Assembly: GCA_025201375.1 (NCBI GenBank)
Contig: JAIWZP010000035.1
Coordinates: 186,001 to 250,000 of the forward strand
From: Gongronella butleri
Taxonomy: Eukaryota; Mucoromycota; Mucoromycetes; Mucorales; Cunninghamellaceae
Reading direction: 5' to 3'
DNA: 64,000 bases
Under the pieces are notes generated by a model. It was given only the letters and a program-made list of their open reading frames with translations, had not been told where the DNA came from and did no database searches. Positions 11,653 through 23,158 of the stretch are shown here, piece by piece. The stretch's first letter is position 1. Each line of letters opens with the position of its first letter. The position numbers and the translations under genes were made by a program.

Positions 11653-14109
11653 TTATTTGATTTTTACCTCGATCATGTCGGCGTCGGCGTCCAATTCGTC
11701 GTCTTCATCATCATCATCGTCGTCGTCATCATCGTCGTCATCCATGTGGTCGTCCGAGAATTCATCCATGCTGGCATCCTCATCAACGAGGCCCATGTTG
11801 TCCAATTCGTCGTCCATGTCGTGGTCAGGCTCGTCCTCATCATCCGAGAGCTCGAGGTAGGTGGATGCGGGCTTGAGTGCGTCTTGTTGGGGCAACATAC
11901 GCGTTGTGCGTGCGCGTGCTTCCATTTGAGCTTGGACAATGTCGAGGCGGCCTTGCAATTTTTGGAGTTTTGGGAGGACTTGCACGCGGGTATCGATGGC
12001 TTGATAAAAGTTGGCAAGCTTGGTCATCAAGTCGGGGACGGTCATCAGATAGGCGATGTGGATCTGCAGCACAGGTTGGATCCAATCCATCATGGCCTGA
12101 CCACGACTTGGTTTCTCCTGGAAGCGTTCAATTAGCTTGGTCAACAGCGGAATCACATAAGGCGTAGGCAAACGGCGAACGGTTGTCGCAATTGTCTCGG
12201 GATGGCGCTGCGTCAAACATCCTTCGAGCAATGCACGGTCATTGGAATGCAGCGCCTGAACAAGCACATTCTGAAGAGATTGCGCAGGCATGGAAGGCAC
12301 TCCGCCAATGGATTTTGTCTGTTGCGCAAGCGGCTTTTTCCCAGACACCTCATCATCGTCGTCCAAATCATCTTCATCCTCATCTTCATCTACGCCGCCT
12401 TCTTGCGCCATCTCCATCGCGGCAAGACGCTGCTCAATCGTCATTTCTGCTTGATTCGACACGGGCACCGCATCGCCCTCATCATCGCTGTCGTCCATGC
12501 GGCCTTGTTGCATCACATAGTCCACATTGCCAACCACATTCGTGTGCGTCTCATCGTACGCCTTGTTGATCTTGGCAACACGGTCCTCCTTGTCATCCAC
12601 AAGGTAGTTGGTCACCAATTGACGCGACAAATTCACTGTCTCCAACACCGCACCCGATTCCTCGTGCACAAAGGGCTATAAAATTCAAAAGTATCAGAAT
12701 GCGTCCCTTGGACCCAATCCACGTTTTCCCCCTCTTTTTTCTTCATTTTTCAGTTCATCTGATGCTTACCACAACCTCAAAAATGGGCTTGATGGACGAG
12801 CCACGCGCAATCATGACGGCCTGGCCGCCAAAATCGCTGACAAAGCGGGCATTGAGGATGGGGATGCGTGTCTGCTCATCCTGAGATGCCGTCACCGAGA
12901 TGCACGTGTCTGGAGCGCGTGTCATGGCGCCACGCATGATCTTGCGACGTGGGGGCCCCGCACGAGATGACGACGGCGCGGCAGTGGCGTTTTGCCACAC
13001 GCCACACGTGCCATCCTCGGACACGGCAAGCACATTGGGGTCCGTCAGCGAGAAATGCAGGTGCGTCGCATTGTCCTCGAGCGTGAGCACCGTCAGATTG
13101 TTCGTGTTTGTGTTGTTTGTCTGCGCGTCCCACACATTGATGTACCGATCATCCTCGGCAATCGACACCAAAAGATCATCTTGCGGCGAAAAAACAAGCT
13201 GAATGACCGCGCTCGCGTGGCCCGTGTATTTCTAATGAAAAAAGAAAAAAGAAAAAGAGATGAGAAAAAAAAAAGGACAAATTTGTTCTTTTTTTTTTTT
13301 TTTTTTTTTTTTGCTATTCTTACCTTGACCACCTTGCGCTCGGCAAGATCCCACAGGCTGATGGTATGTCCCGCAGCGACAAGCTTCTTTTCGCTGTGGC
13401 TCAATCGCAGACGGCCCATATGCTTTGCATCCGCTTTCCATTTTCTACAAAAAAAAAAAAAAAAAAACACCCATTGAATCAATTATGCCCCCCTTTTCTC
13501 CTTTTTCGTTTTTTACGTGATTTCGCGGCCTTCTTCAATGTTCCACTCGATAATGTAATTGTCCTCTGCAATGGAATAGCCCTTTGTGCCGGCCTTGTTC
13601 ACAACAAAGTCCAAGACGGGCATGGTGTGCGCGTTTTCAAGGCGTTTGACAATAGCACCATGCGCAAGCGAGTACATGAGAATAGCGCCCGCGTGCGTGC
13701 CGAGTATCACCACCTTGGTCACGGTCGATCCAGCCTTGCGCTTGCGTGTCTTGGCCTCATCGTCGATCTATAAAGTATGAAAAACAAGATCAGATTAAGG
13801 AGAATGGCTATGCGCAAGCCGATCGCCCTCTTTTTTTTTTACCTGGCCAAACTCGCCATTGTCCTTGATATTGCCCCACGACATGCAGCTGAAGCGCTCG
13901 TTGCTCTCGCTCGTATAGTCATTGTTCACCGTGCCAGATCGCACGTTGAAAATGCGCAGGCGGTGCCGATCAAGCCCGTGCGTCACCAGCGCAAAATACT
14001 CGGCTGCCGCACTGTTGTCAAAGCTCGACAGGAGAATGCCTGACGCCGTATTAATCGACGTGATCACCGACGACGTCTCGGGGTTGCGTGGAAACGTCTT
14101 TTTCCCCAT
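11653..14109 (-). CDS. UTP5: U3 snoRNP / t-UTP protein UTP5 (WDR43)
   Basis: A component of the t-UTP/UtpA complex that binds nascent 35S pre-rRNA and promotes 18S processing in the nucleolus. The N-terminal two thirds, split over several exons, is a WD40 propeller. Visible blades include HRLRIFNVRSGTV, TKVVILGTHAGAILMYSL, DFVVNKAGTKGYSIAEDNYIIEWN, GHTISLWDLAERKVVKV and KYTGHASAVIQLVFSPQDDLLVSIAEDDRYINVWD. The long 3' exon holds the Utp12 domain: LVQALHSNDRALLEGCLTQR, TVRRLPTPYVIPLLTKLIE, IQPVLQIHIAYLMTVPDLM and KLQGRLDIVQAQ. These blocks are characteristic of WDR43/UTP5. A strongly acidic tail (Asp runs) ends in DMIEVKIK. I chose MGKKTFPRN at 14109 as start. The open frame extends up to 14316 (MKIQDILILRR...), so a longer N-terminus or an upstream exon is possible. 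Confidence 0.9.
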
Positions 14110-14789
14110 CGGATCCAACAATAAAATGTAAAAAAAGGTGAAGAAAGAGAACAAAAATTCGGTGGCGCTTTCTTCACTTTTTGCCTTTTTTTCGGATTGA
14201 GGCTCCGACACTCCGCCCACATGCGCCTTTTCGGTAAAACGCGCTTCTTCACTATCCAGGCGATTGGAAACAGGAATTGCGAGCCGACGCAGAATCAAAA
14301 TGTCTTGAATCTTCAACCCTAAGAAAGATTGATCTACAATATCAATGGATGCACTCTTTGGTGGCGATTTAGCTTGGCCATTTCAAAATTTTAAAAGAAA
14401 AGGGCGAGAATCAGAGTGAACCCTTTGTTCCACTGGGATCGCATGGCCTTGCGTGCTTGCCTGGTATTCCCTCGCAGATCATCATCACGCAATTCTGCCA
14501 AAACAATAAAAAGGGAACTAGTAATACTGGCCTTGGTCAAAGCATCAACGTTAAAAAAAAAAAAAGAAAACCAGTCTTGTACACCCGTGAAACTGGCCTC
14601 CCCAGCGAGCCACCTCGAACCATTCGCGATACAAGTTCATGCTAGTCGCATGTTACGCATTAAAAATGAGAGGTCAGTAATACGGTTATCGAAAACATGC
14701 AATTCACGCGTTTTTAATTGTTTTTTGGTTGTCTTTCGTCGAATTCACGATCAACAATGGCCACCTCCTTGTGAGCCGCACATTTCACG

Positions 14790-15420
14790 TCGTTTTGTCC
14801 AATTGAACCTTCCCTTTGGGCGCAGTGGCCGCCGGGGCGAGCTACGACGATTTCAAATATGGTGGATTTACCAAGGGGCCCAGTCAATATTAGGAAATTA
14901 AGGAACTTGCATCATCAAATCGCTGCGCTATTCAACCGCATGGTAAATCACCGTTGTTCATTTATAGAAATGCTTGTAAAATCTAGGATCCATAAACGCG
15001 AAAAGCTATTAATTTTTTTCTGTGTACGTACTAAGCCTACGGGTTCGACGCGTGATACACCGCGTCAAGAATCGAGCACCACGCACCTTTTCCTATTCAA
15101 GTGCATGCACCTAGAATGGCTCTTGCTGGTGGATGCGTCAGCACGGCTATATGGGCGCGTTTTTAAGATGCAATTCATCAGCAGAGCTAAATCGAAAATC
15201 ACCCATTGCTCGCCAATCAACAGATGGAGCATCCTCTCTTTTGGCGTCTTCCATCGTTTTACAATGCGGTGCTTCTTACGTGCAAGTCTGGTGCAGTTCT
15301 GATTACTCAATTTTTGTCTAGAAGCTCGACCATGACAAGATTTTGATTTGTGAGTGAGGCGCGTCCACTGGCTTGTGAAAGCCGTAAATTGCGTCTCACT
15401 GATTTGCTTTTGATCGATCA
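14790..15420 (-). repeat. Dispersed repeat 2, copy B (inverted)
   Basis: The reverse complement matches copies C and D in order: TTGGCGAGCAATGGGTGATTTTCG, GACGCATCCACCAGCAAGAG, AGGTGCATGCACTTGAATAG, TTGACGCGGTGTATCACGCG, and farther on a CCCCTTGGTAAATCC box near 14867. The match extends over more than 500 bp with many substitutions. Confidence 0.75.
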
Positions 15421-15799
15421 TCTCATCCTAAGGCTCGTCTTGGGACTCCGCGGTGTTTATTTGGAAAGCTGCCATTGACTTGCAGCTAAAATGATGTAAT
15501 TGCTGGGCTTCTCGTGACTACCTCCTCAATATGGCCCCAACATTGAACCAGGTGATGTTTGAAAAGCATAAAATCAATAATTCCAAGTTCACTTGACAAT
15601 TGAAAAATGTAAAATATGAAAAAAAATTGCTAAAATTGTTAATTTAGTAAACATTGGCTGCGGCTGGCCAACCAGGCACTGCAGCGCCTTGAAATCCATC
15701 GTAACGTGAAATGGCGAGCTGGAAACCATTAGGGTAATTGAATGTGCGGGTGCCAAAGATCAATGGGAGGCCGCTACATGCAAATAAGGAAATGAGCTG

Positions 15800-16470
15800 G
15801 TTTGAGCACCCGAGAAGAAATCGAAAAAGTGGGTTCGCAAAATAACACCAAACTTGTACACAATATACTTTGAATGGCGAATCGACGAGAAATAGCAAAA
15901 GAGCGAGGGATTGCTACGCTTGTTGGCGAGTAATGAGCAATTTTCGATAAATTTTCAGCAGCGAATTGCAATGGAAGACGCGCTGCAAATCCACTTTTGA
16001 CGCGTCCACCAGAAAGAGGCACTCCAGGTGCATGAATTTGATAAGGAACAGGCGCGTGTAATTCGACGCCAGACGCGGTTTATCTCGCGTTGAGAATCGT
16101 CTATGAAATTGAAACCGGAGCAAAAGCGCAAAAAAATTACTTTTTACATCAATCATCAATGCTCACTTACGCGTTTTGCCATGCTCTTTCTGATGATGTG
16201 ACTTGTAAGGCGCTGCGTCAACTTCTCGTTGACTTCGCATTGCAATGAAAAATTCCAGCTTTTCGCGTTTTACGCGAAACCCGGCCAATAGACCCTCAGG
16301 TTTTATTGCATTTCTGTCCGTTGTGGAAGCGAATTCACCATGTGTGTGAACGGCATGACGATCTGAGGACTCAAATCTCACGATTTTCCACGGGTCGACT
16401 GTACCCCTTGGAAAATCTGCGATTTTCGAAAATGGCCATTGCTCGGCGACAAATGGTCGCATCGCAGCAA
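15800..16470 (+). repeat. Dispersed repeat 2, copy C
   Basis: Shows GTTGGCGAGTAATGAGCAAT near 15924, GACGCGTCCACCAGAAAGAG, CACTCCAGGTGCATGAATT, GACGCGGTTTATCTCGCGTT, TTTTACGCGAAACCCGGCCA near 16268 and GACTGTACCCCTTGGAAAAT near 16398. All are shared in order with copy D at 43.7-44.2 kb. Confidence 0.8.
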
Positions 16471-17119
16471 GCGTAGGCTCATTTGAATGACAAAGATTGC
16501 CACTATTAGTTTAAGTGTAAATGGCCTGCATCACTGTCTATTTAATGACAAATGCCCAAAAGACACAGCAAGCGCTAAAATCGACACGTTCTTGATCCCC
16601 CCCTGGCCGATCATCACGTTGCTTGAGCTACACGGCAACGCACAGAAGCGCAAATCATCTAGTAACATTGCGTTGGTTGGACACACATCATCTTGAACCG
16701 TATTAGCCAAAGCCACAAAAAATATTAAATATGCACAAATTCGAGACTGCTGGCGCAAAAATGCTTCAACATGTGTGTCAAATTGGGATCAGCTGTTCCT
16801 CATTGATCGGCCGTTACCAAGGGCATTGGTGATAGGGAGGTCGTACAATGATGAAAACGTTGACACGCTTCGATTACTTTTTTTTTTTTTACTGCAAAGG
16901 CTAATTCTCATCGAAATCTCAACAAAATTGTATCAGATCGAGCAAGCACTTTCAGCTCCATTTCTCGCTTATTCATTTGAGACTTCTCATGCTTTGATTG
17001 CTCGCATCGTCGTCGAGGAAAGCTTAAAATACGCAATTACGCGTAAAATTGAGCCCGACATTCAAAATTCAATATGATGAGATTATGTACTTTATTGTCT
17101 ATGTTTTACAGTGGTGCGT

Positions 17120-18912
17120 CTAAAGCTCCTTCAGCATCGCCTCATTAAAAGCATCCGGGTTGTCTAAATACATGTGGTGACCGCCATACTCAATGCGGAT
17201 GATTTTGGTCGGCACACTCATGTGCTTGCTCGCCTCTTCCGCCGCTCGATAGTCCATCCAATCTATGAAATAAGGAGTGAGACACTTTCAATTCGCCTTT
17301 GAGGATGTTTTTTTTTTCTGTGGTTCTTACCTTCTTCGCCATAAACAAAGAGTGTGGGCATCTTGAGGTTAGCGAGACGGTCAAACAAGGGGCGACGCGG
17401 GTACGCGCCAGGCTTGAGAATCGCTGCCAAGGCAAACTCTCCGCTGCCGCGATCTGATGTAATTTGATAACTAAAAAAGTGAGGAAAAAAAGGTCAGCAT
17501 ACGTTTTCATGTTTAATCACGCAATTTCCCATCATCCAATGTAGATTGCAAAGTATCCAATGGTCTTACATGTAATCATAAAGCTCGTGCTGCTCCTCGG
17601 TCGTCAAGTGAGCAAAGCGTCTTGATGTATAGCGGTTCACAAGGCTAAAAACAGTGGAAAAACAAGAAAAATGAGCGTTTCATGACATTTACGCACAAAG
17701 TCTTTGCTTACCTCGCGCCAAATGGACCAATGGCGCGCACAATGCTCATGGGAGTGATGTTGTGGTCCCATAGGTATCTTGCCCATGAAGGAATACGACG
17801 ACGCGGCGGCTGTTGGCCCGCAGACTCGGCGGCTTCCGCTTGCATGGTCTCGCCCAGCTCCTTGGCCTCTTGCTCAAGCAATTCGTTCGGTGATGAGTCG
17901 GGATTTTCTTGCTGGATATAGTCCTTGGGAGGCGCAGGCACACCGGCTGCGCGTAACAAAAAAATAAAATAAAATAAAATAAAATCAGCCGCTGCGCGTC
18001 ATTGTCGCCTGCTCCGCTGATGAGTTTTACCTGGTGACACAAGAATCAGCTTCTCAACACGCTCAGGGTACTTTAGCGAGTAGCACGTGGCAAAGTAACC
18101 GCCCAAAGAATGGCCCATGAGCGTCATCTTTTCAAGACCGACAGATTCACGCCATTCCTCCAGAGATTCGACAAAGTGGTGTTCCACCTGTGATGAACAA
18201 AGATTGAAAAAGTGTCAGAATAATGCGCCTTCGGGCTCGGATGCTTTGCCTGTGAAGCTATTTACCTCGTTCACAATGTCATCCCAAGTCTCATCGGCCT
18301 TTTTGTTAATTGTCCACTTTGGCCGGGAGCTACGGCCCATGCCAAGCCAATCAATCGCATAGAGACGTTGGATTCCTGGTGCGTTTGCAAGAGCAAAGTA
18401 ATTTCTGCAAGAAAACAGAAAAAAAAATCAGATTAAATGGGCCATTGCCACTGCGAAGTTGCCTTTTTCGCGTCCCTTATCAAATCTTACTTGTAGAAAA
18501 AGCCAAGACCGGCACCATATCCGTGGCAGATGACCAAGCTTTTGCCTTGCTGCGATGCCTCGGCCTTGTCTTGGTCTGTCCATGTGTTTCGCGTGTCCCA
18601 GAGCAAGCGCGGCGCATTGTCATTGAGCGTCTTGATGGGTGAGACCGTGAATGTGTTGATAAAGTTGCGTGTGTTGGCCAGGGGGACCTGCACGGAGCGA
18701 GCAAGCACCGAGGCGCGCGGAACAAAAGGCGCATCATCAATCACAGGCACAAGACGCTGCAGCAGGCGGCCTTCGGCGTGACCAGCCGTCTGGGCAGATC
18801 GTTGCCACCAATTCTTCAAAAAATTGAAGCGAGTAGTAGGGGGGATAACGGCAGGCAACGTGGGCAAGAGGTGCGTGGGGTCAGAAGCGGGAGAAGTAGT
18901 GGTGGTCGTCAT
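17120..18912 (-). CDS. Alpha/beta hydrolase of the Ict1/Cld1/CGI-58 (ABHD4/5) family
   Basis: Family members act as lysophosphatidic acid acyltransferases, phospholipases or cardiolipin deacylases in phospholipid remodelling. Several exons on the minus strand encode, in order: a Thr/Pro-rich N-terminus; the family block [41 protein letters not shown] with the oxyanion strand; [14 protein letters not shown]; the nucleophile elbow [42 protein letters not shown] with the acid-strand Asp; and the C-terminal [10 protein letters not shown], which carries both the catalytic His and the H-x4-D acyltransferase motif of this family. The triad is complete. The start at 18912 ([10 protein letters not shown]) is the first ATG after in-frame low-complexity, intron-like or UTR sequence. 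Whether it is mitochondrial, as for Cld1, or lipid-droplet associated cannot be told, since no presequence is clear. Confidence 0.92.
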
Positions 18913-20637
18913 ACGACAAGTAAAAAAGAGATAAAGAAGCGATAAAAAAAAGAAAGAAAAAAAGAAAAGGAATGCTTTTGAATACGTGCTTGGCGGGCCC
19001 GCCGGCGGCATTTTTATCCCCCTCTGAAAAGAAAAATGCAACGCAATCCTATTGCCCTTTTTGGAAAATCCACGTAGTAGCCCCAATTGACCCCAGCCAG
19101 GCGGATTCGGGTCGGCCTTTGCCGATGAGTCAAAAAACTCTCTCTTTCCGGGGATGATCCCACCTGTGGCGTTTGCTGATCTGATCTGTCATCAAGAAAA
19201 AAAAAAGAAAAACAAAAATAGACCCCTCATTCACCTGGTCCGCTTTTTTTTTTTCCTCATGCGCGTCATCCACGGCAGCTCAAAATGTGTCGCGCCATTG
19301 GCCTATCGGGTCGGGTTTTCCGGGTGCTTTGCGCTTTGATCCTGCTTTGGCATGCTTTGGCATGTTTTTTTTTACTTGTTTTGTATTATTTTTGGCAAAG
19401 CAACGTTGGTAACAGCCATCTCTTAATCGTCCGTTATGACATGCTGGCAACAAGTCTGCACTCCAGAGGTTCTTGCTTGGTAAAAAGCGAGAAAGAAGAC
19501 AAAAAGGGCCGCTTTGAAATTGAAATTGAAAATTCGGCTCTTGTCGCGCCTGATGCACTTCCAATGGCCATTTTCAAGCTGCTGCATTGTGCTCGAGACT
19601 GGCGCGACAGCTGTGCGAGTCAGTGCTCGCCCTCTTTCGCTCAAGAATTGGCATGCCAAATTCAAATCGGACTGGGTGACTCTCTCTGGGCCATTGGCTC
19701 CATCTGGACGGCGCCTTGCGTCTCTGATGAATTTGGGGCACATAAACTCATACGCCACGCACGTCGCGCCACTTTGAATTTGTACTGCATTCGTGTGTAA
19801 GCGCTGCAGCAACAATAAAATGTTAGTGAAATTGCGTGAGTTGCACCGATCTTTTTTTTTTTTTTTTTGCAAGCCGCAATGGCAATGAGGCCGCTTGCAA
19901 TTGACCAGCAAGTTCATCGAAATGGGCGACATAAATCTTAAACAGCTCAAGGTGCAAAAACAAAAAAAAAAAAGAAAAAAAGAAAAAAAGATAACAAGGA
20001 GTGAACAGGCTGCGGCTGTCCGATTTTGAAAGGAGAAGGCCAACAGATAAGACATGTTGTGCTGTGACCAAGATTTGGTCTTGTTGGATTACCCGCTCAT
20101 TTGTGTGCCTGCAGATGGACGGAGCACAAAATGTAAATTTTAATTTGAGTGCTAACTTGTGTGCAGGTCACTGTCCTAATCCGGGTACTCACGTCACACA
20201 GATCACGACGGAGAGGACTTCTTGACATTCCAAACTCATTTTTATAGTTCTGCTTCCGATCTTTGGAAAAGAAAATGCAAATGCGAGGTGAGGACCTATT
20301 TTCTTGTTTTTCTGCTACCGAGCAGTGTGTGGCGCGTCTCCTGGGACGTGTCAGTCGATTAAGAATCAGGAAGCACGCGTCACGGATCATTTGGATGTGT
20401 TGCATGATCCTGGCGATCCGTGCCAAAGACGCGTGACACGCGATCTTTGCAATCATCTCACGGCCATTGCAGCTCAGAACAAAAAGGAAAGGCAAGTCAT
20501 GCCCCTCCATAGCTTAATTGCACTTTTTTTTTTCTCGGGGGTTCTTTTGCCTTTTCTTTCTCTTAGTTTTTGTTTTCTTTTCTCAATTTCCCTTTTTACC
20601 CCAATTCCCCCCTTTCCTCTCCTTAAATCTCGCACAA
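18913..20637. other. Intergenic region, with weak coding-like frames on the minus strand
   Basis: About 1.7 kb between two divergently transcribed genes. Overlapping frames are open at 19420-19800. On the minus strand, fragments such as RPDGANGPERVTQSDLNLAC, HFDELAGQLQAASLPLRLAK and a C-terminal-looking KHAKAGSKRKAPGKPDPIGQ followed by a stop at 19280 could be exons of a small unrecognised gene. No family match or clear start supports this. An imperfect hairpin lies at 20375-20435. Confidence 0.3.
20375..20435. repeat. Imperfect long inverted repeat
   Basis: The left arm CACGCGTCACGGATC pairs with the right arm GATCCGTGCC-AAA-GACGCGTG, with a small internal bulge and a loop of about 25 bases. 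The arms contain the ACGCGT word common in this genome. Confidence 0.6.
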
Positions 20638-22156
20638 ATGACAGCGACTCAGTCCAAGTTTGGCTGCTCACAGATGGCCAAGGTCTCGGCGATGGCCGTG
20701 GTCGGTATCTATCTGCTTTGGCTCGTTGCCATGCCACACACGGAAGATCCTCGATACCAATTGCCCATCAAGATCATCCACAACTCCAACAGCACCAACA
20801 GCCAGGCATTCATCTCACTAACAGGCGGCCAGACGCTCGCCAACCTATGCACCATCCCCCAGTACACACAAGGCGAGTGGATCCGCACCCCTGTTCGCAG
20901 CCGAAACAACGCTCACTCCTTTGAGCTCAAGCTCGACTATACCTGCGAGCACCACTTTCATCACAAGTGCTACCTGCGAAACGACAAGGAATTCATGCGT
21001 GCCAAAGACATGTAAGTTAAATATATAAAAAAAGGCCCATGAACACGCGATATCATGCTCATCAACGACCTTCACTCCGCCCTCCCACCCCCTTTTTTTT
21101 CCTTGTCAATTGCAGTGCTGGATGGCGCTGGCAACCATCTCAATGCGACAAGCTTGAATTTGATGCTTTCGCTTTTGCCAAACATCTGAGCAAGCACCCT
21201 TTGCTGTTGGTTGGCGATTCCATCTCGCAATTGCAATACGAAAGCCTGACGTGCCTCCTAGGTAGCTACATGGAACTTCTCAGCAATCCGAGCAAAAACA
21301 TCACTGGCGGCGACCAGACCATCAAGCCCAATCAGATGGCATACGCGCCTGCAGATGTTGACATATCAAGTTTGAAGAAAAACGAGCCATCCGTTGCGTA
21401 TCTTCGCTCCGACCATCTTGTGCGTGTCGACGACCTTGAGCTTATCAAGCCGCACGAAAAGGAAGGCAAACTATTCACAAAGGGGCACAATTTTGCTTGG
21501 TAAGGCATTGAGGCTCTCGTTTTAGCTGGTTTTTTTTTTCACACGGGCATTTTCTGACAGGGTGCAAGCATTGGAAAACTTTGACTACATTATTCTCAAT
21601 ACTGTAAGTTTACGAACACGTGCCCGTCAATGGGCAAAAGGCAATTTGGAGGCTGAATTGACAAAAAAAAATACAAAAATAGGGAGCTCATTGGCACAGG
21701 GACGTGGAATGGGGTGCGGCGGCCTCGCAGGACGAGTTGATGGATGCGTTCCGTCGTGGCATGTCCAATGTGTTCAGTCATCTCAAGGAGGTTGTCCAGC
21801 CTCATCAACGCGTATTCGTCCGCAGCTCACCATTTGGCCACGCGCACTGCTCAAAGTACAAGAAACCTGTCGTCAATCCACTGGCGCCCCCCACGGGTCA
21901 GCCCGGCGAATACGAATGGCATATGTTTGCCTTGTTTGACCAGGTCTGGAAAGAGTGGATCGATGAAGAACAGGACCCGCGCTTCACCTTCTTTGACGTC
22001 GCGCCAATGACCAATTTGCGCCCAGACGCGCATTCAAAGCCCGACCGCGACTGCCTGCACACATGCCTCCCGGGCCCTGTCGACGATTGGAATCGCTTTT
22101 TATACCACGAGATCGGCCGTCAGCTTCTGGCTGTTGATCATGACAATTCAAACTAG
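20638..22156 (+). CDS. PC-esterase / trichome-birefringence-like (DUF231) type II membrane protein, putative polysaccharide O-acetyltransferase
   Basis: Plant TBL proteins and fungal relatives are SGNH-fold enzymes that O-acetylate (or deacetylate) polysaccharides in the Golgi. Four exons (20638-21011, 21116-21499, 21561-21603, 21683-22156) encode 424 residues. A short cytoplasmic N-terminus is followed by a signal-anchor helix (VSAMAVVGIYLLWLVAM). The luminal domain carries WRWQPSQCDKLEFDAFAFAK, then the catalytic GDS block LLVGDSISQLQYESLTCLLG, FDYIILNTGAHWHRD, and near the end the paired motif DCLHTCLPGPVDDWNRFLY, equivalent to the DxxH/DCxHWCLPG motif of the family. The Ser and the Asp/His pair are therefore present. 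The start is the first ATG after a polypyrimidine tract. The substrate is unknown; a fungal wall or capsular glycan is a reasonable inference given the fucose-related genes at 33-41 kb. Confidence 0.88.
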
Positions 22157-22355
22157 ATATAAAAGTCAGTAAACATGCATTTAGCGATGCCAAATTTTGA
22201 GTTGGGCGCTGTATCTCTTGCATCCCGCCACAGGTATCGAGCCGGAACTGACGACCGTGACCCTGTCAATATCCCGTAATAGGGTGCTGCTACTTGATTT
22301 GCTCCATTTACTTGTATAATTCCCAAATTTGCGTGAGCTCACTGTTGGTCGCAAC

Positions 22356-23158
22356 ATGTGCGCGGCGTTGTACGATGCAATTGTGCCACCCCCTCATTTC
22401 CATCCCCTGCGCTACTTGAAAATGGCACGACGGGCCCTCAGTTCTGGCGTGTGGCCGCTTTTGTCGTTCCTTTGCCCTGATCTGGAGCACGTTGAGTTTG
22501 ATCCCGATGGTGAACCTCACCCTGAGGCTTGTGATTGGGCTGATATCAACGATCACCGCATTGAATGCGTAACAGACTTGCCACCGGAGCAATGGCTGCC
22601 GCCAGACGCCCAAGAAAATATTGAAATTGTGCGACAATTGCAACAGTTTGATCGTGGAATCATCGACGCCTCTGATACCGTGTATTTTATAACATTGAAT
22701 TGCACAAATCACCTTGAGCAAATGAATATTCGCGTGGTAAAGTCACTCAAAAAAAAAAAAGAAAGCAAAAAAAAAAAAAAAAAGCGCCAGACGCGTTTTT
22801 TTTTTTATTGACCTAGAACCAAGTGCATGTCACCTGGTTCATTCAATGTGCTCACGAATCAGTCTGTCATGGATGGTATCATTCTCCACCCAATGCGATT
22901 GCGCCGTCTCCTATACCATTTGACACTAGGCCATGGATCCTCGACCGACACGGTCAATGGGAAGAGGCTGTCAGCTTCCGTCCAGATGCACCTCCAGTGC
23001 CAGTCGACCCCCTTTTCTCAACTATGCCGGAAACAACCCAGCAAGCAAAGAAATGGGTGAGAGCAGCAGGCATTGTGGCCGTTCTCATGCCTTGTATGCC
23101 GCGACAATTGATCATCAACGGACACCGAGTCTCTGTGACCAATGATGATCCAAATTAA
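22356..23158 (+). CDS. Unrecognised protein, about 240 residues
   Basis: I do not recognise a family. Two exons, 22356-22736 and 22817-23158, join in frame (RV|NQ) across an intron that contains several A runs, and give 240 residues. The protein opens MCAALYDAIVPPPHFHPLRY, has acidic stretches (DLEHVEFDPDGEPHPEACD), a Leu/Gln-rich segment (IEIVRQLQQFD) and a Pro-rich C-terminal half (PPNAIAPSPIPFDTRPWILD). Seven or more cysteines are spread along it, and there is no obvious TM helix or signal peptide. Codon-level coherence across the splice site and the lack of any overlapping better frame support a real gene. The frame is open upstream of the chosen ATG for about 10 codons. It lies 200 bp after the PC-esterase in the same orientation. 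Confidence 0.6.

Larger units (their letters stand above)
14110..17119. other. Intergenic region with an inverted pair of dispersed repeat 2
   Basis: No protein family is recognisable. It contains dispersed repeat 2 copy B in minus orientation (14790-15420) and copy C in plus orientation (15800-16470), separated by about 380 bp. Around 16480-17100 there is AT-rich sequence without coding features. Confidence 0.55.

Noticed and set aside
14790..16470. Inverted repeat pair considered as terminal inverted repeats of one DNA transposon
   Set aside because: The same sequence occurs as single copies at 5.9-6.5 and 43.6-44.3 kb, the intervening 380 bp has no transposase, and the arms are too diverged for a recent element.
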